DNA of 64,000 bases from Vulcanimicrobium sp035943995. GTDB taxonomy: Bacteria > Vulcanimicrobiota > Vulcanimicrobiia > Vulcanimicrobiales > Vulcanimicrobiaceae. Below, one piece after another: positions 15,803-24,900 of this stretch. The stretch covers positions 1 through 64,000 of the forward strand of contig DASZBS010000031.1 of the NCBI GenBank assembly GCA_035943995.1, read 5' to 3'. Every line of letters begins with the position of its first letter. Within the stretch, counting starts at the first letter, position 1. The notes under the pieces were generated by a model. It worked only from the letters and a program-made list of their open reading frames with translations, was not told the origin of the DNA and ran no database searches. The position numbers and the translations under genes are program-made.

Positions 15803-17289
15803 CGGCGGGCGCGTTTAGAGAACGCGATGCGGACTTCGTCGCGGTCGTCGAACGGGCGCGATTGGTCGCCGACGATCTGGTAGGTTTCGTGGCCCTTGCC
15901 TGCGACGACGACGGTGTCGCCCGCTTTCGCTTCGTCGATCGCGCGGCGGATCGCGTCGCGGCGGTCGAGCTCGATGTCGGTGCGGTCGTAGCCGTTCGCC
16001 ACCGAGCGCGCGATGGTCAGCGGGTCCTCGCTGCGCGGGTTGTCCGACGTTACGATCACGCGGTCGGCGATGCGCGCGGCGATCTCGCCCATCTGCGTGC
16101 GCTTGCCGGGATCGCGGTCGCCGCCGCAGCCGAACACGACGATCAGGTCGCCGCGCGTCGTCTCGCGCGCCGCGTTCAGCACGTTCTCCAGCGCGTCGGG
16201 CGTGTGCGCGTAGTCGACGATCGCGTCGATGCCGAACGCGCCGATGCGTTCCATGCGGCCGGGCACGGCATGCGTCGCGGCCAGGCCGCGCGCGATCGAA
16301 GCGTCGTCGATGCCGCGCAGCTTGCCGGCGGCGATCGCGGCGAGCGCGTTGCGCACGTTGAAGCGGCCGGGCAGGTTGATCGCGAACTGCTGCTCGCCGG
16401 CCCGGAACGTCGAGCCGTCACCTGCCAGGCGCAGGTCGGTCGCGCGCAAAGCACCCGGCTCGTCGGCGTCGATCGAGTACGGTGCGGTCGTGCCCGGCAT
16501 CTCGATCAGCTCGCGCGCGAACTTCGCGCCGTACGGGTCGTCGACGTTGACCGCGTAATCGTGCGCGAGGTCGAATAGGCGCCGCTTCGCGGCGACGTAG
16601 CGGTCCATCGTGCCGTGAAAGTCGAGGTGGTCGCGCGTGACGTTCGTGAGCACCGCGACGTCGAAGGCGACGTGGTCGACGCGGTGCAGCGCGAGCGCGT
16701 GCGACGACACCTCCATCGCGACCGCCTTTGCGCCCGCGTCGCGCTGCGCGGCGAGCAGCGCGTGCAGCTCGAGCGCAAGCGGCGTCGTGTTCGACAGCGG
16801 CCACGTGTGCGCGCCGAACGAACCGCCCAGCGTGCCGATGATGCCGCACGGGATGCCGCCGGCTTCCAAGACGTCGCGCACGAGATGCGTCGTCGTCGTC
16901 TTCCCGTTGGTGCCCGTCACGCCGATCACGGTGAGATCGCGTGACGGGTGGTCGTAGAACGCGTCCGCGAGCGCGGAGGCCGCGATGCGCGTGTCCGGGA
17001 CGGTCACGACGGGGACATCCGTCGACGGTCTCGGGCTGAGTGGCGCACCCTTCGACAAGCTCAGGCTGACACCGATCGCGGATTCGTCGACGACGATCGC
17101 GGTGGCGCCGCGGGCGATCGCGTCGGCGATGAAGGCGTGGCCGTCCGTGCGTTCGCCGTGCAGCGCGATGAACAGCGTGCCCGGCTTTACCGCGCGCGAG
17201 TCCGTTGCGATCGCGTCGACCGACGGCGGGAGCGTGCCGGCGACGCGAGCGCCCGGTAGGGTCGCTACGAGGCGGGCGGTGTCTCGCAT
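15799..17289 (-). CDS. murE: UDP-MurNAc-L-Ala-D-Glu--meso-2,6-diaminopimelate ligase
   Basis: 496 residues. MurE adds the third stem residue. The DNPRSEDP motif near residue 415 is the signature of DAP-adding enzymes, so the wall is meso-DAP type. Other landmarks are TDSRAVKPGTLFIAL in domain 1, the P-loop VTGTNGKTTTTHL near 120, EVSSHALALHRV, TNVTRDHLDFHGTM and DYAHTPDALENVL. The ATG at 17289 overlaps the ftsI stop by one base (TGATG); a TTG one codon earlier is also open but less likely. A 26-base palindrome (copy 6) encodes SLSLSKGAP at about residues 73-81, between IVVDES and VPVVTVPDT, the loop also interrupted in MurF. Confidence 0.95.
   Translation of the reverse strand: MRDTARLVATLPGARVAGTLPPSVDAIATDSRAVKPGTLFIALHGERTDGHAFIADAIARGATAIVVDESAIGVSLSLSKGAPLSPRPSTDVPVVTVPDTRIAASALADAFYDHPSRDLTVIGVTGTNGKTTTTHLVRDVLEAGGIPCGIIGTLGGSFGAHTWPLSNTTPLALELHALLAAQRDAGAKAVAMEVSSHALALHRVDHVAFDVAVLTNVTRDHLDFHGTMDRYVAAKRRLFDLAHDYAVNVDDPYGAKFARELIEMPGTTAPYSIDADEPGALRATDLRLAGDGSTFRAGEQQFAINLPGRFNVRNALAAIAAGKLRGIDDASIARGLAATHAVPGRMERIGAFGIDAIVDYAHTPDALENVLNAARETTRGDLIVVFGCGGDRDPGKRTQMGEIAARIADRVIVTSDNPRSEDPLTIARSVANGYDRTDIELDRRDAIRRAIDEAKAGDTVVVAGKGHETYQIVGDQSRPFDDRDEVRIAFSKRARR
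17046..17071 (-). repeat. Palindromic REP-like element, copy 6, inside murE
   Basis: CACCCT...AGGCTGACA, with one arm base changed (AGGCTG for AGGGTG), which suggests an older copy. It encodes part of SLSLSKGAP in domain 1 of MurE. Confidence 0.88.
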
Positions 17290-19070
17290 CAATGCGTTCC
17301 GTTCGCGCCCGGCGCTTCGCGGACCAAGCGCGGCTTCCGCACGGGGTGCGGGGCGAAGGACGGCATGTCACCGGCGTGCAGCATCGCGGCGCGGGCAAGG
17401 TCGGCGAACACGGGGGCTGCGACCTGCGAGCCGTAGATCGAACCGTGGGGGCGTTCGACCTTCACGAGGATCACGTAGCGCGGGTGCTCGGCGGGGATCA
17501 TGCCGATGAACGACGCGACGTATGCACCCGACAGGTACGCGCCGTTTTCGACCACTTGCGCGGTGCCCGTTTTGCCGGCCGTCGTGTAGCCCGGCACGCG
17601 GGCGGTCGGATTTCCCGTGCCGCGCAGGACGACGGAGCGCAAGAACTTGCGCAGCGTTGCGGCCGTCTTCTGCGACATCACGCGACGTTCGGTCTCGCGG
17701 CCGTAGCGGTAGACGAGCGCGCCGTCCGCGTCTTCGATGGCCGACATGATGCGCGGGCGCAGCAGCAAGCCGCCGTTGGCGATCGCGGCGTACGCGCGCA
17801 CCATCGCGAGCGGCGTGGTCGAGATGCTGTGCCCGAACGCGATCGTCGCGAGCGACGAGCCGCTCCACTCCGACGGTTTGAGCACGATGCCGGGATTCTC
17901 GCCCGGCAGCTCGACCTGCGTCGGTTCGCCGAATCCGTACGCGCGGATAACGCGGTCCATCCACCTGCCGCCCGTGGCGAGGCCGACCTCCGCGGCGCCA
18001 ACGTTGTGCGAGTACGCGATGATCTCTTCGAGCGACTCGCTACCCATGCTCGACGCCATCATGCCGTCCTCGGCGTTGTGGATCGTGCGGCCGCCGACGA
18101 CGAGCGCGTCGCGCGCGGGGAAGCGCGACGCCGTCGTGAACTTCCCGCTCTCCAGCGCTGCCGTCGCGGTGATCAGCTTGAACGTCGAGCCCGGTTCGTA
18201 CGCGTCGGAGATCGCGCGATCGCGCCACGCGTCGGACGAGTACGCAAAGAAGCGTGCGGGCTCGTAGTCCGGCATGTTGGCTACCGCCAGCAGCTCGCCG
18301 GTCCACGGGTCCATCACGATCGTCGTGCCGCTGCGCGCGTGCCACTTCTTCACCGCCGCGCGCAGCAGCCGTTCGCTCTCGAACTGCAAGTACGGATCGA
18401 GCGTCGTCACGATCGTCTTGCCCGGGACCGCGCGGTCGACGACGTGCGTGCTGCCCAGCGGCATCTCGTGGCCGTACAGGTCCGCTTCGATCTGCACTTT
18501 GCCGGGCTTGCCGCGCAGCAGGCCGTCGAGCGAATATTCGAGGCCGCCGAGGCCGTTCTCGTCGGTGCCGGTGTAGCCGATAACCGTCGACGCGAGCCGG
18601 CCCGACGCGACGAAACGCACGCCGGTCTCCTCGCCCTTCGTATCGATACCGGCGAAGTTCAGCGCGCGCACGCGCTCGGCGACGTCGTGCGGCACCTTGC
18701 GCGCGAGCCAGCGGAACTGCGAGCGGTCCCGCAGCGCCGCTTCGAGATCCGGCGCCGGCTTGCGCAGCAGCGGTGCCAGCTTGAGCGCGACGCGATGCGG
18801 CTCGGTGACGTCCGCCGGCACCGCGAAGATCGACTCCGACGGCAGCGAGCGCACGAGCACGCCGCCATCGCGGTCGAGGATCGCGCCGCGCTTGGCGAAC
18901 GACTCTAACGTGAGGTGGTGCTGCGCGAGCGCCGTGCGCGCGAGCCACGGCCCTTGGCGAATCTGCACGTCGCCGAGCTTGACCGCCAGCAGGGTCGCGA
19001 GCACGACGACCGCGGCGAGCGAGACCTTCGCCCGAAACGGTGCGACGCGCGCGAATGCACGCGCCGCCAT
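17289..19070 (-). CDS. ftsI: Septal peptidoglycan transpeptidase (class B PBP)
   Basis: 593 residues. This class B penicillin-binding protein cross-links septal wall together with FtsW. A single N-terminal membrane helix lies at about residues 17-35. The pedestal domain contains RGAILDRDGGVL. The transpeptidase domain has the active-site serine in EPGSTFKLIT (near 290), the SxN motif as YSHNVG (near 350), and KTG as TAGKTGTAQV (near 490). There are no PASTA repeats at the C-terminus. The ATG at 19070 overlaps the stop of the ftsL-like gene by one base (TAATG). The protein is membrane-bound with its catalytic part outside the cytoplasm. Confidence 0.95.
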   Translation of the reverse strand: MAARAFARVAPFRAKVSLAAVVVLATLLAVKLGDVQIRQGPWLARTALAQHHLTLESFAKRGAILDRDGGVLVRSLPSESIFAVPADVTEPHRVALKLAPLLRKPAPDLEAALRDRSQFRWLARKVPHDVAERVRALNFAGIDTKGEETGVRFVASGRLASTVIGYTGTDENGLGGLEYSLDGLLRGKPGKVQIEADLYGHEMPLGSTHVVDRAVPGKTIVTTLDPYLQFESERLLRAAVKKWHARSGTTIVMDPWTGELLAVANMPDYEPARFFAYSSDAWRDRAISDAYEPGSTFKLITATAALESGKFTTASRFPARDALVVGGRTIHNAEDGMMASSMGSESLEEIIAYSHNVGAAEVGLATGGRWMDRVIRAYGFGEPTQVELPGENPGIVLKPSEWSGSSLATIAFGHSISTTPLAMVRAYAAIANGGLLLRPRIMSAIEDADGALVYRYGRETERRVMSQKTAATLRKFLRSVVLRGTGNPTARVPGYTTAGKTGTAQVVENGAYLSGAYVASFIGMIPAEHPRYVILVKVERPHGSIYGSQVAAPVFADLARAAMLHAGDMPSFAPHPVRKPRLVREAPGANGTH

Positions 19071-19489
19071 TACTTCGAGCTAAACCACGCGAACAGCGCG
19101 AACCCCGTGGGGCGCGGCTGGGGCTTGGGGTCGGGGACGCGCACGACCGCGTACACGTGCGGGTCGTGCAGCTTGAGCTTGGCGGCGAGCGCCGCGAGGC
19201 GGTCGGGTGACTGCAGACGCGCGATGCGCTCGTCGAGCCGCTGCGTGTCTTCCAGCAGCGCGACGCGCTCGTGGTCGCTGCGCACCAGCGCGTAGTTGAG
19301 CGACGTCAAGCGCGCGGTGAGCGTGACGTAGCCCAGCAGCGGGATCAGCGCGATGACGGTGAGCGTGAGCATGGCGAAGACGGGCGCGCGCATGCGGCGG
19401 CGCGTGCGGCGGACGCGACGCTGCGTCGCGGCGCGCACGTACACGACGCGGCGCGGTTCGGGCATGGGGGCGCGCTGGGCGGCGTTCAT
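19070..19489 (-). CDS. ftsL: FtsL/DivIC-like cell-division protein
   Basis: 139 residues. A basic cytoplasmic N-terminus of about 35 residues, one membrane helix (APVFAMLTLTVIALIPLLGYV) and a short coiled-coil-like region rich in Leu, Arg and Glu (about 60-100, ALVRSDHERVALLEDTQRL). This is the FtsL/DivIC architecture. FtsL sequences are poorly conserved, so the call rests on topology, size and its position between rsmH and ftsI. FtsL joins FtsB and FtsQ and activates FtsWI at the septum. The ATG overlaps the rsmH stop (ATGA). The C-terminal tail is Pro-rich. Confidence 0.8.
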   Translation of the reverse strand: MNAAQRAPMPEPRRVVYVRAATQRRVRRTRRRMRAPVFAMLTLTVIALIPLLGYVTLTARLTSLNYALVRSDHERVALLEDTQRLDERIARLQSPDRLAALAAKLKLHDPHVYAVVRVPDPKPQPRPTGFALFAWFSSK

Positions 19490-20388
19490 TCGTCGTTCCC
19501 TCCGTGGAGATCGGGCTGCGTGACGTCGACGCGCTCGGCGACGCGGAGCTTCGCGCTGCGCGCGCGCGGGTTGGCGGCGAGCTCGTCGTCGTTCGCGACG
19601 AGCGGTTTGCGGGTGAGGACGCGAACGCGCGGGTCGTCGCGGAACGTGTGCTTCACGATGCGGTCCTCGAGCGAGTGAAAGCTGATCGCCGCGACGCGGC
19701 CGCCGACCGCGGTGCGCGTGAGCGCGGCGTGAAGCCCGGCTTCGAGCGCGCCGAGCTCGTCGTTGACGGCGATGCGCAGCGCTTGGAACGTGCGCGTTGC
19801 GGGATGGATCTTTGCGTGCGCCGGCGCGCGCACGGCGCGCGCGACGACGTTCGCGAGGTCGGCGGTGTCGCGCACCGGCGTGCCCGCGTCGCGCAGCGCG
19901 ACGATCGAGCGCGCGATGCGGCGCGACTTGCGCTCCTCGCCGAACTGATAGATCGTGTCGGCGATCGTCTTCTCGTCGCGCGTCGCCAGGAAATCGGCCG
20001 CGCTCTCGCCGGCCGTCGGATCGAGCCGCATATCGAGCGGCGCCGCCGCGCGGAACGAGAAGCCGCGCTCGCCTTCATCGAATTGCATCGAGCTCACCCC
20101 CAAGTCGAACAGCACGCCGTCCACGTGCGCGATCGCCAGCGCGTCGAGGTGCGGCGCCAGCTCGCGGAAGTTCGCGTGCACCAAGCGCAAGCGCGGGTCG
20201 GCGATCGCATGCGCGCCCGCCGCGGGGTCCGCGTCGAACGCGATCAGCCGGCCCGCCGCACCGAGCTCCGCGAGGATCAGCGCCGAGTGCCCGCCCGCGC
20301 CGAACGTCGCGTCGATGTAGACGCCGTCCGGGCGGATCGCCAGCGCGTCCACCGCCTGCCGCGCCAGCACCGGGATGTGCGCGGGCAA
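19486..20388 (-). CDS. rsmH: 16S rRNA (cytosine-1402 N4)-methyltransferase
   Basis: 300 residues. RsmH (MraW) methylates C1402 in the decoding centre of 16S rRNA with S-adenosylmethionine. It begins with HIPVLARQAVDAL, then the SAM loop YIDATFGAGGHS, FDADP, DGVLFDLGVSSMQFDEGERGF and, at the C-terminus, ISFHSLEDRIVKHTF, all family hallmarks. The start is a TTG at 20388, the codon immediately following the mraZ stop; the N-terminal sequence fits the family start exactly. It is the second gene of the dcw operon, as in most bacteria. Confidence 0.95.
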   Translation of the reverse strand: MPAHIPVLARQAVDALAIRPDGVYIDATFGAGGHSALILAELGAAGRLIAFDADPAAGAHAIADPRLRLVHANFRELAPHLDALAIAHVDGVLFDLGVSSMQFDEGERGFSFRAAAPLDMRLDPTAGESAADFLATRDEKTIADTIYQFGEERKSRRIARSIVALRDAGTPVRDTADLANVVARAVRAPAHAKIHPATRTFQALRIAVNDELGALEAGLHAALTRTAVGGRVAAISFHSLEDRIVKHTFRDDPRVRVLTRKPLVANDDELAANPRARSAKLRVAERVDVTQPDLHGGNDE

Positions 20389-20826
20389 TCAAAACAGCCC
20401 CAGCTCCGACGCGAAGTCGGGAAGGTCGCCGCGGTCGCGGACGTGCTCGTCGTAGCGGGCCTTCGACCAGACCTCGACCCGGGTCAGCGAACCGATCGAG
20501 ACCACGTCCTTCTCGATGCCGGCGTACTCGCGCAGCGCGGCCGGGATCACGAGCCGGCCTTGGGCGTCGGTGCTCAGCTCCTCGGTGTGGGCGAACAGGC
20601 GCCGGACGTAGGCCCGGAACCGGAGGTCCTTGGTGGGCGCGGCCTCGATGCGGGCGCAGACGTCGCCCCAGGCGGCGGCCGGGTAGAGCGCGAGGCACGG
20701 GTCCGGGAGGGCGATGGTCAGGAAGATGCCTGCGCCGAGCCGCTCGCGAAAGCGAGCGGGCACGACGAGACGGCCCTTGTCGTCAAGGCTGTGGTCCACC
20801 GAACCCGTGAACAGCGGACGGTCCAT
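20389..20826 (-). CDS. mraZ: Transcriptional regulator MraZ
   Basis: 145 residues. MraZ is a ring-forming DNA-binding protein that represses its own dcw operon in the species studied. The two tandem AbrB/SpoVT-type domains each carry the expected motif: DDKGRLVVPARFRE near residue 15 and DAQGRLVIPAALREYAGI near 90. The ATG at 20826 is chosen because GGAGG lies 6 bases upstream and the protein then starts as MDRPLFTG, as in relatives; a longer GTG-started frame reads through the operator. Five GTGG boxes upstream are its likely binding sites. It is the first gene of the dcw operon. Confidence 0.95.
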   Translation of the reverse strand: MDRPLFTGSVDHSLDDKGRLVVPARFRERLGAGIFLTIALPDPCLALYPAAAWGDVCARIEAAPTKDLRFRAYVRRLFAHTEELSTDAQGRLVIPAALREYAGIEKDVVSIGSLTRVEVWSKARYDEHVRDRGDLPDFASELGLF

Positions 20827-20834
20827 TAGAACCT

Positions 20835-20878
20835 CCACCGGTCTCCACTTCGTTCCACTGTGGACCACTATAGCCCAC
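20835..20878 (-). promoter_or_regulatory. MraZ operator: five GTGG boxes at 10-bp spacing
   Basis: On the minus strand GTGG occurs five times at exactly 10-bp intervals (plus-strand CCAC at 20835, 20845, 20855, 20865 and 20875). MraZ binds direct TGGGN-type repeats separated by 5 bases, that is with a 10-bp period; three or four repeats are usual. The array covers the promoter -10 region and the ribosome-binding site, as expected for autorepression. Confidence 0.85.
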
Positions 20879-20895
20879 TAGCACCCCGGCGGCAA
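20867..20895 (-). promoter_or_regulatory. Predicted promoter of the dcw operon
   Basis: TTGCCG (20890-20895 on the minus strand) and TATAGT (20867-20872) with a 17-base spacer, a good sigma-70-type arrangement about 40 bases before the mraZ ATG. Two GTGG boxes overlap or touch the -10 hexamer. Confidence 0.75.
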
Positions 20896-21018
20896 GAAAA
20901 AATTGCTCGCCGCCGCTCTGGCGATTGCCGCCCGTGAGCCGACATCGAGGCGCCGGCTGCCTTGCTCGGTCGTCTCTAAGGCGGGTGGCCGCCGTCCGCC
21001 CGCTCGCTCTGAGCGCTC

Positions 21019-21939
21019 CTACGGCGTCGCGAGGAGAGCCTCACGGTGCTCGAACGGAGTGCCCCAGTTGTCGTGCGTGCGCACGCGGTTGTGCCCGAAC
21101 TCGTCCTTCCCGGAGACGAGGACGCACCCATAGTCGGACAGGTCAAACGTCCCTCCGTGCGCATTGAAGCCCGGCATCCCCGAGTACACCTTCACGTGCG
21201 TCGCGACGTACCGTGCGGAGATCGCGAAGCGCGTCGAGCGCTTGGACGTGTTCGGGTACGACGCGTGTACGCACTTCGCCGTGAAGATCACGCACTCACC
21301 CGCATTCATCTCCATCGCGTGCGCTTGCGACTCGTCCGGCTTCCATTCGGGATCCACCTTGAAATCCTCGAAGTCGTAGCCGTAGAACGACGAGTCCGCC
21401 ACGACCGACGCGTAGTCGCCTTCACGCCCGCGCTTGGGCGCCTTGGACTCGTCGTAGTACTGGTGCTTGTGCGACCCGGGCAGGAACTTCATGCAGCCGT
21501 TCTCCTTCGTCGCCTCCGTGAACGACGTCCACACCGTGACGTCGATGGGCTGCGATCCGACCTGCCGGGTCGGGTCGAGGAACGGCGTGCCGGTGGCGTA
21601 TTGATACGTCCCGACCTGATGCCATTCCGTGCCCGACGAGCCGGGGAACTTCGGGAAGAACTCCGTACGCCACGACAACACGTCCGGGCCGAGGATCAGG
21701 TTGAGCATCTCGACGATCCGCGGGTTCGCAACGTGCTGCGCCAGCTCCGGAATGTCGAAATGGCGGTCGTAGTTCACCTCGTTGTCGAACAGGATATGGC
21801 TGCGGTCCTGGTTCTTCAGGCGAATCCGCGCGAGTATATCCTTCGCTTCTTGCGGCTCGTAGATCTTGATCGGTCCGACGAAGCCGTTCTCGTTGAAGAA
21901 TTCGAGTGCGGTCTTCGCGTCCCACTTCTCTGACGTCAC
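21019..21939 (-). CDS. SyrB2-like non-heme Fe(II)/2-oxoglutarate halogenase (His-X-Val variant)
   Basis: 306 residues. It closely follows SyrB2-type chlorinases of carrier-bound amino acids: FFPKFPGSSGTEWHQ, VTVWTSFTEATKENGC, FLPGSHKHQYYDESK, YGYDFEDFKVDPEWKPDES, VHASYPN, then ISARYV. The iron ligands are His107 and His225; Arg residues in STRF and SARY should bind 2-oxoglutarate and chloride. In hydroxylases the residue two after the first His is Asp/Glu; in known halogenases it is Ala or Gly. Here it is Val109 (CAT CAG GTC, read from the DNA). The missing carboxylate argues for halogenation of a T-domain-bound residue, probably Thr, but His-X-Val is unusual. GTG 21939 follows AAGGAG. It is the last gene of the NRPS operon, with no clear terminator before the dcw promoter. 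Confidence 0.85.
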   Translation of the reverse strand: MTSEKWDAKTALEFFNENGFVGPIKIYEPQEAKDILARIRLKNQDRSHILFDNEVNYDRHFDIPELAQHVANPRIVEMLNLILGPDVLSWRTEFFPKFPGSSGTEWHQVGTYQYATGTPFLDPTRQVGSQPIDVTVWTSFTEATKENGCMKFLPGSHKHQYYDESKAPKRGREGDYASVVADSSFYGYDFEDFKVDPEWKPDESQAHAMEMNAGECVIFTAKCVHASYPNTSKRSTRFAISARYVATHVKVYSGMPGFNAHGGTFDLSDYGCVLVSGKDEFGHNRVRTHDNWGTPFEHREALLATP

Positions 21940-21997
21940 GCTGTTCTTGCTCCTTGAGGTGGTGATGGATGGACATGCCGGTCGGTGTTCGCATTCG

Positions 21998-24900
21998 TCA
22001 TAGCCTGATCTCCGCGACTTCGTTCGTCGTGCTGGCCAGACCGATTAGGGTCGGCGCGGTGAAGACGGCGCGCACGTCGGTGTGTAGCCCGGCGCGCCGC
22101 ATCGAGTCGATGACGCGCACGACCAAGAACGAGTGTCCGCCGAGCTCGAAGAAGTTGTCGGTGCGGCCGACGCGCTCGATGTCGAGCACGTCGCACCAGA
22201 TATCCGCGATCGCGTTCTCGACGTCGCCGATCGGCGGTTCGTACGCGCGCAGCGCGAACGACGTGCCCTCGGGCGCGGGCAGCGCCTTGCGGTCGAGCTT
22301 GCCGCTCGGCGTCAGCGGCAGCGCGTCGAGCGCAACGTATGCCGCCGGGACCATGTAGTCGGGTAGCGCCGCCGCTGCGTGCGCGCGCAGCTGGTCGGCG
22401 CCGGCGACGGTTCCGTTCGCAGCCGTGTAGTACGCGACCAGCCGTTTCTCGCCGGGCGCGTCTTCGCGCACCACGACGACCGCGTGGCGCACGGCGTCGT
22501 GCTGCGCAAGCCGTGCTTCGATCTCGCCGAGCTCGAGCCGGAAGCCGCGGATCTTCACCTGGTCGTCATTGCGGCCCAAGAACTCGATGCTGCCGTCGGG
22601 CAAGTACCGCCCGAGATCGCCCGTCTTGTAGAGCCGGTCGCCCGCGAGGAACGGGCTCGGGATGAACCGCTCCTCCGTCAGCTCCGGGCGGTTCCAGTAG
22701 CCGCGCGCCACGCCGGCACCGCCGACGTACAGCTCGCCGGGCACGCCGGCGGGGACCGGCTCGCCGAGCTCGTCGAGGATGTAGATCTTGACGTCGGGGA
22801 TGCGCTTGCCGATCGGGCTGCCGGTGCGTTTCTCGGCGTCGCGCGGATGCAGCGGACGGTACGTGACGTGTACGGTCGTCTCCGTGATGCCGTACATGTT
22901 GACGAGCGCCGTGGACGCGTTGCGCGCGTCTTGCCACCACGGCCGCAGGATCGTCGTGTCGAGCGCCTCGCCACCGAACACCGTGAGCCGCAGCGCGTGT
23001 GTGCGCGGGTCGCCGATCTGCGCGAGGAGCAGTTGGTTGAAAGCGCCGGGCGTCTGGCTGAGAACCGTCACGCGCTCGCTGCAGAGCAAGCCGTAGAAGT
23101 CGTGCGGCGACTGTGCCGTCACGCGCGGCACGACGACCAGCCGCCCGCCGTGGAGCAGCGCGCCCCACATCTCCCACACCGAAAAGTCGAATGCGATCGA
23201 GTGCGACATCGTCCACACGTCGCTGCGGTCGAACCGGAACCACGCTTCCGTAGCAGAGAATAGGCGCGAGACGTTGCGGTGCTCGATCATGACGCCTTTG
23301 GGCCGGCCGGTCGAGCCCGACGTGTAGATGATGTACGCCAAATGCTCGGGCGTCAGGTCCGCGCGCGCGAGGTCGTGCGCCGGCTCGTGTTCCCAGCGCG
23401 CCTCATCCGCCGCCACGTCGACGACCGGAACGCCGCGGTCGCGGAGCACGCCGCGCACGTCCGCCGGCAGCTGGTCGTCCGTCAGCACCGCCGACGGCGC
23501 GCTGTCCTCCAATACGTACGCGATCCGCTCGGCGGGATAGGCAGGGTCGACCGGCACGTATGCGCCGCCCGCCTTAAGGATCGCGAGCACGCCCGCGATC
23601 AGATCGGGACCGCGCTCCATGCACAGCGCGACGCGGCTGTCCGGCCGCACGCCGATGCTTCTGAGATGGCGGGCCAAGCGGTTCGCCCGCGCGTTCAGCG
23701 CGCCATATGTCACGTGCAAACGTTCGAACGTGACGGCGACCGCGTCCGGCGTTTTGGCGACCTGCTCTTCGAACAGCTCGTGCAGGCACCGTCGCGCCGG
23801 ATAGCTCTTGTCGGCCGCATTCCACTCCACCACGACTTGATGCCGCTCGGCAGGTGAGAGCAGCTCGAGCCCGCTGACGCGCTGCGCGTCGTCGGCGACC
23901 ATCGCGGCGAGGACGTTGCGGAAATAGCCAACGTAACGCTCGGCGGTCGCGCGGTCGAACAGCGCCGTCGCGAAGCCGAGCGCGCCGGTGATCCGCTCGC
24001 CCGTCTCGCCCAGACCGAGGGTGAGGTCGAACTTCGAGGCGGCGTACGGCGTGTCGGCCGGCGTCACGTCCAAGCCCGGGAAGTGGAACTGGCCCTGCTC
24101 AGCGTTCTGCCATGCGAACATCACTTGGAACAGCGGCGCGTGCGCCATGCTGCGCGGCGGGTTGACGATCTCCACGACCTGCTCGAACGGCAGGTCTTGG
24201 TGCTCTTGCGCCGCGAGCGCCTGCGCTTTCACGTGCGCCAGCATCTGCGCGACCGTCGGGCTGTCGGAGAGGCTCATCCGCAGCGCGAGCGTGTTGACGA
24301 AGAACCCGATCAGGCCTTCGACTTCAGCGCGCGCGCGGTTCGCGATCGGGGTGCCGACGATCACGTCCGTTTGTCCGGACAAGCGCGACAGCAGCACGCC
24401 CCAGGCCGCCATCAGCGTCATGAAGAGCGTCGTGCCGCACCGCTGGCTGAGCGCTTTCACCTGCGCGCTCAGCTCCGCGTCGAACTCCACCGGCACGCTG
24501 TCACCGACGAAGTCTTGCTGCGTCGAGCGCGCGCGGTCGGACGGCAGCTCCAGCAGCACCGGTGCGTCCGCGAGCGCGCGCCGCCAATACGAGCTCTGCT
24601 CGTGAAGGACGGTACCGGAAAGCCACCGGCGCTGCCACGCCGCATAATCCGCGTACTGAATCGCCGGCGCGGGCAGCGGATCGCCTTCGCGCCCTTCCCG
24701 GTACGCGCTGTAGAGCGCGCTCAGCTCGCGCACGAGCACGCCGACGGACCACCCGTCGGACACGATGTGGTGCATCGTTATCAGCAACAGGTGCTCGGTA
24801 GGGTCGAGCGCGATCAGCCGACCGCGAATCAGTGGACCGGTCTGCAAGTCGAACGGCGCGCGCGCCTCTTCCGCTGCGAGCGTTTCGGCTTGCCGCGCAG

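Noticed and set aside
20827..20868. GTG start 14 codons upstream of mraZ ATG
   Set aside because: It would translate the operator repeats; the ATG at 20826 has GGAGG and the family N-terminus.
21019..21939. Ordinary phytanoyl-CoA-type hydroxylase
   Set aside because: The carboxylate of the facial triad is missing (Val), and sequence blocks follow SyrB2; a hydroxylase would need Asp or Glu there.
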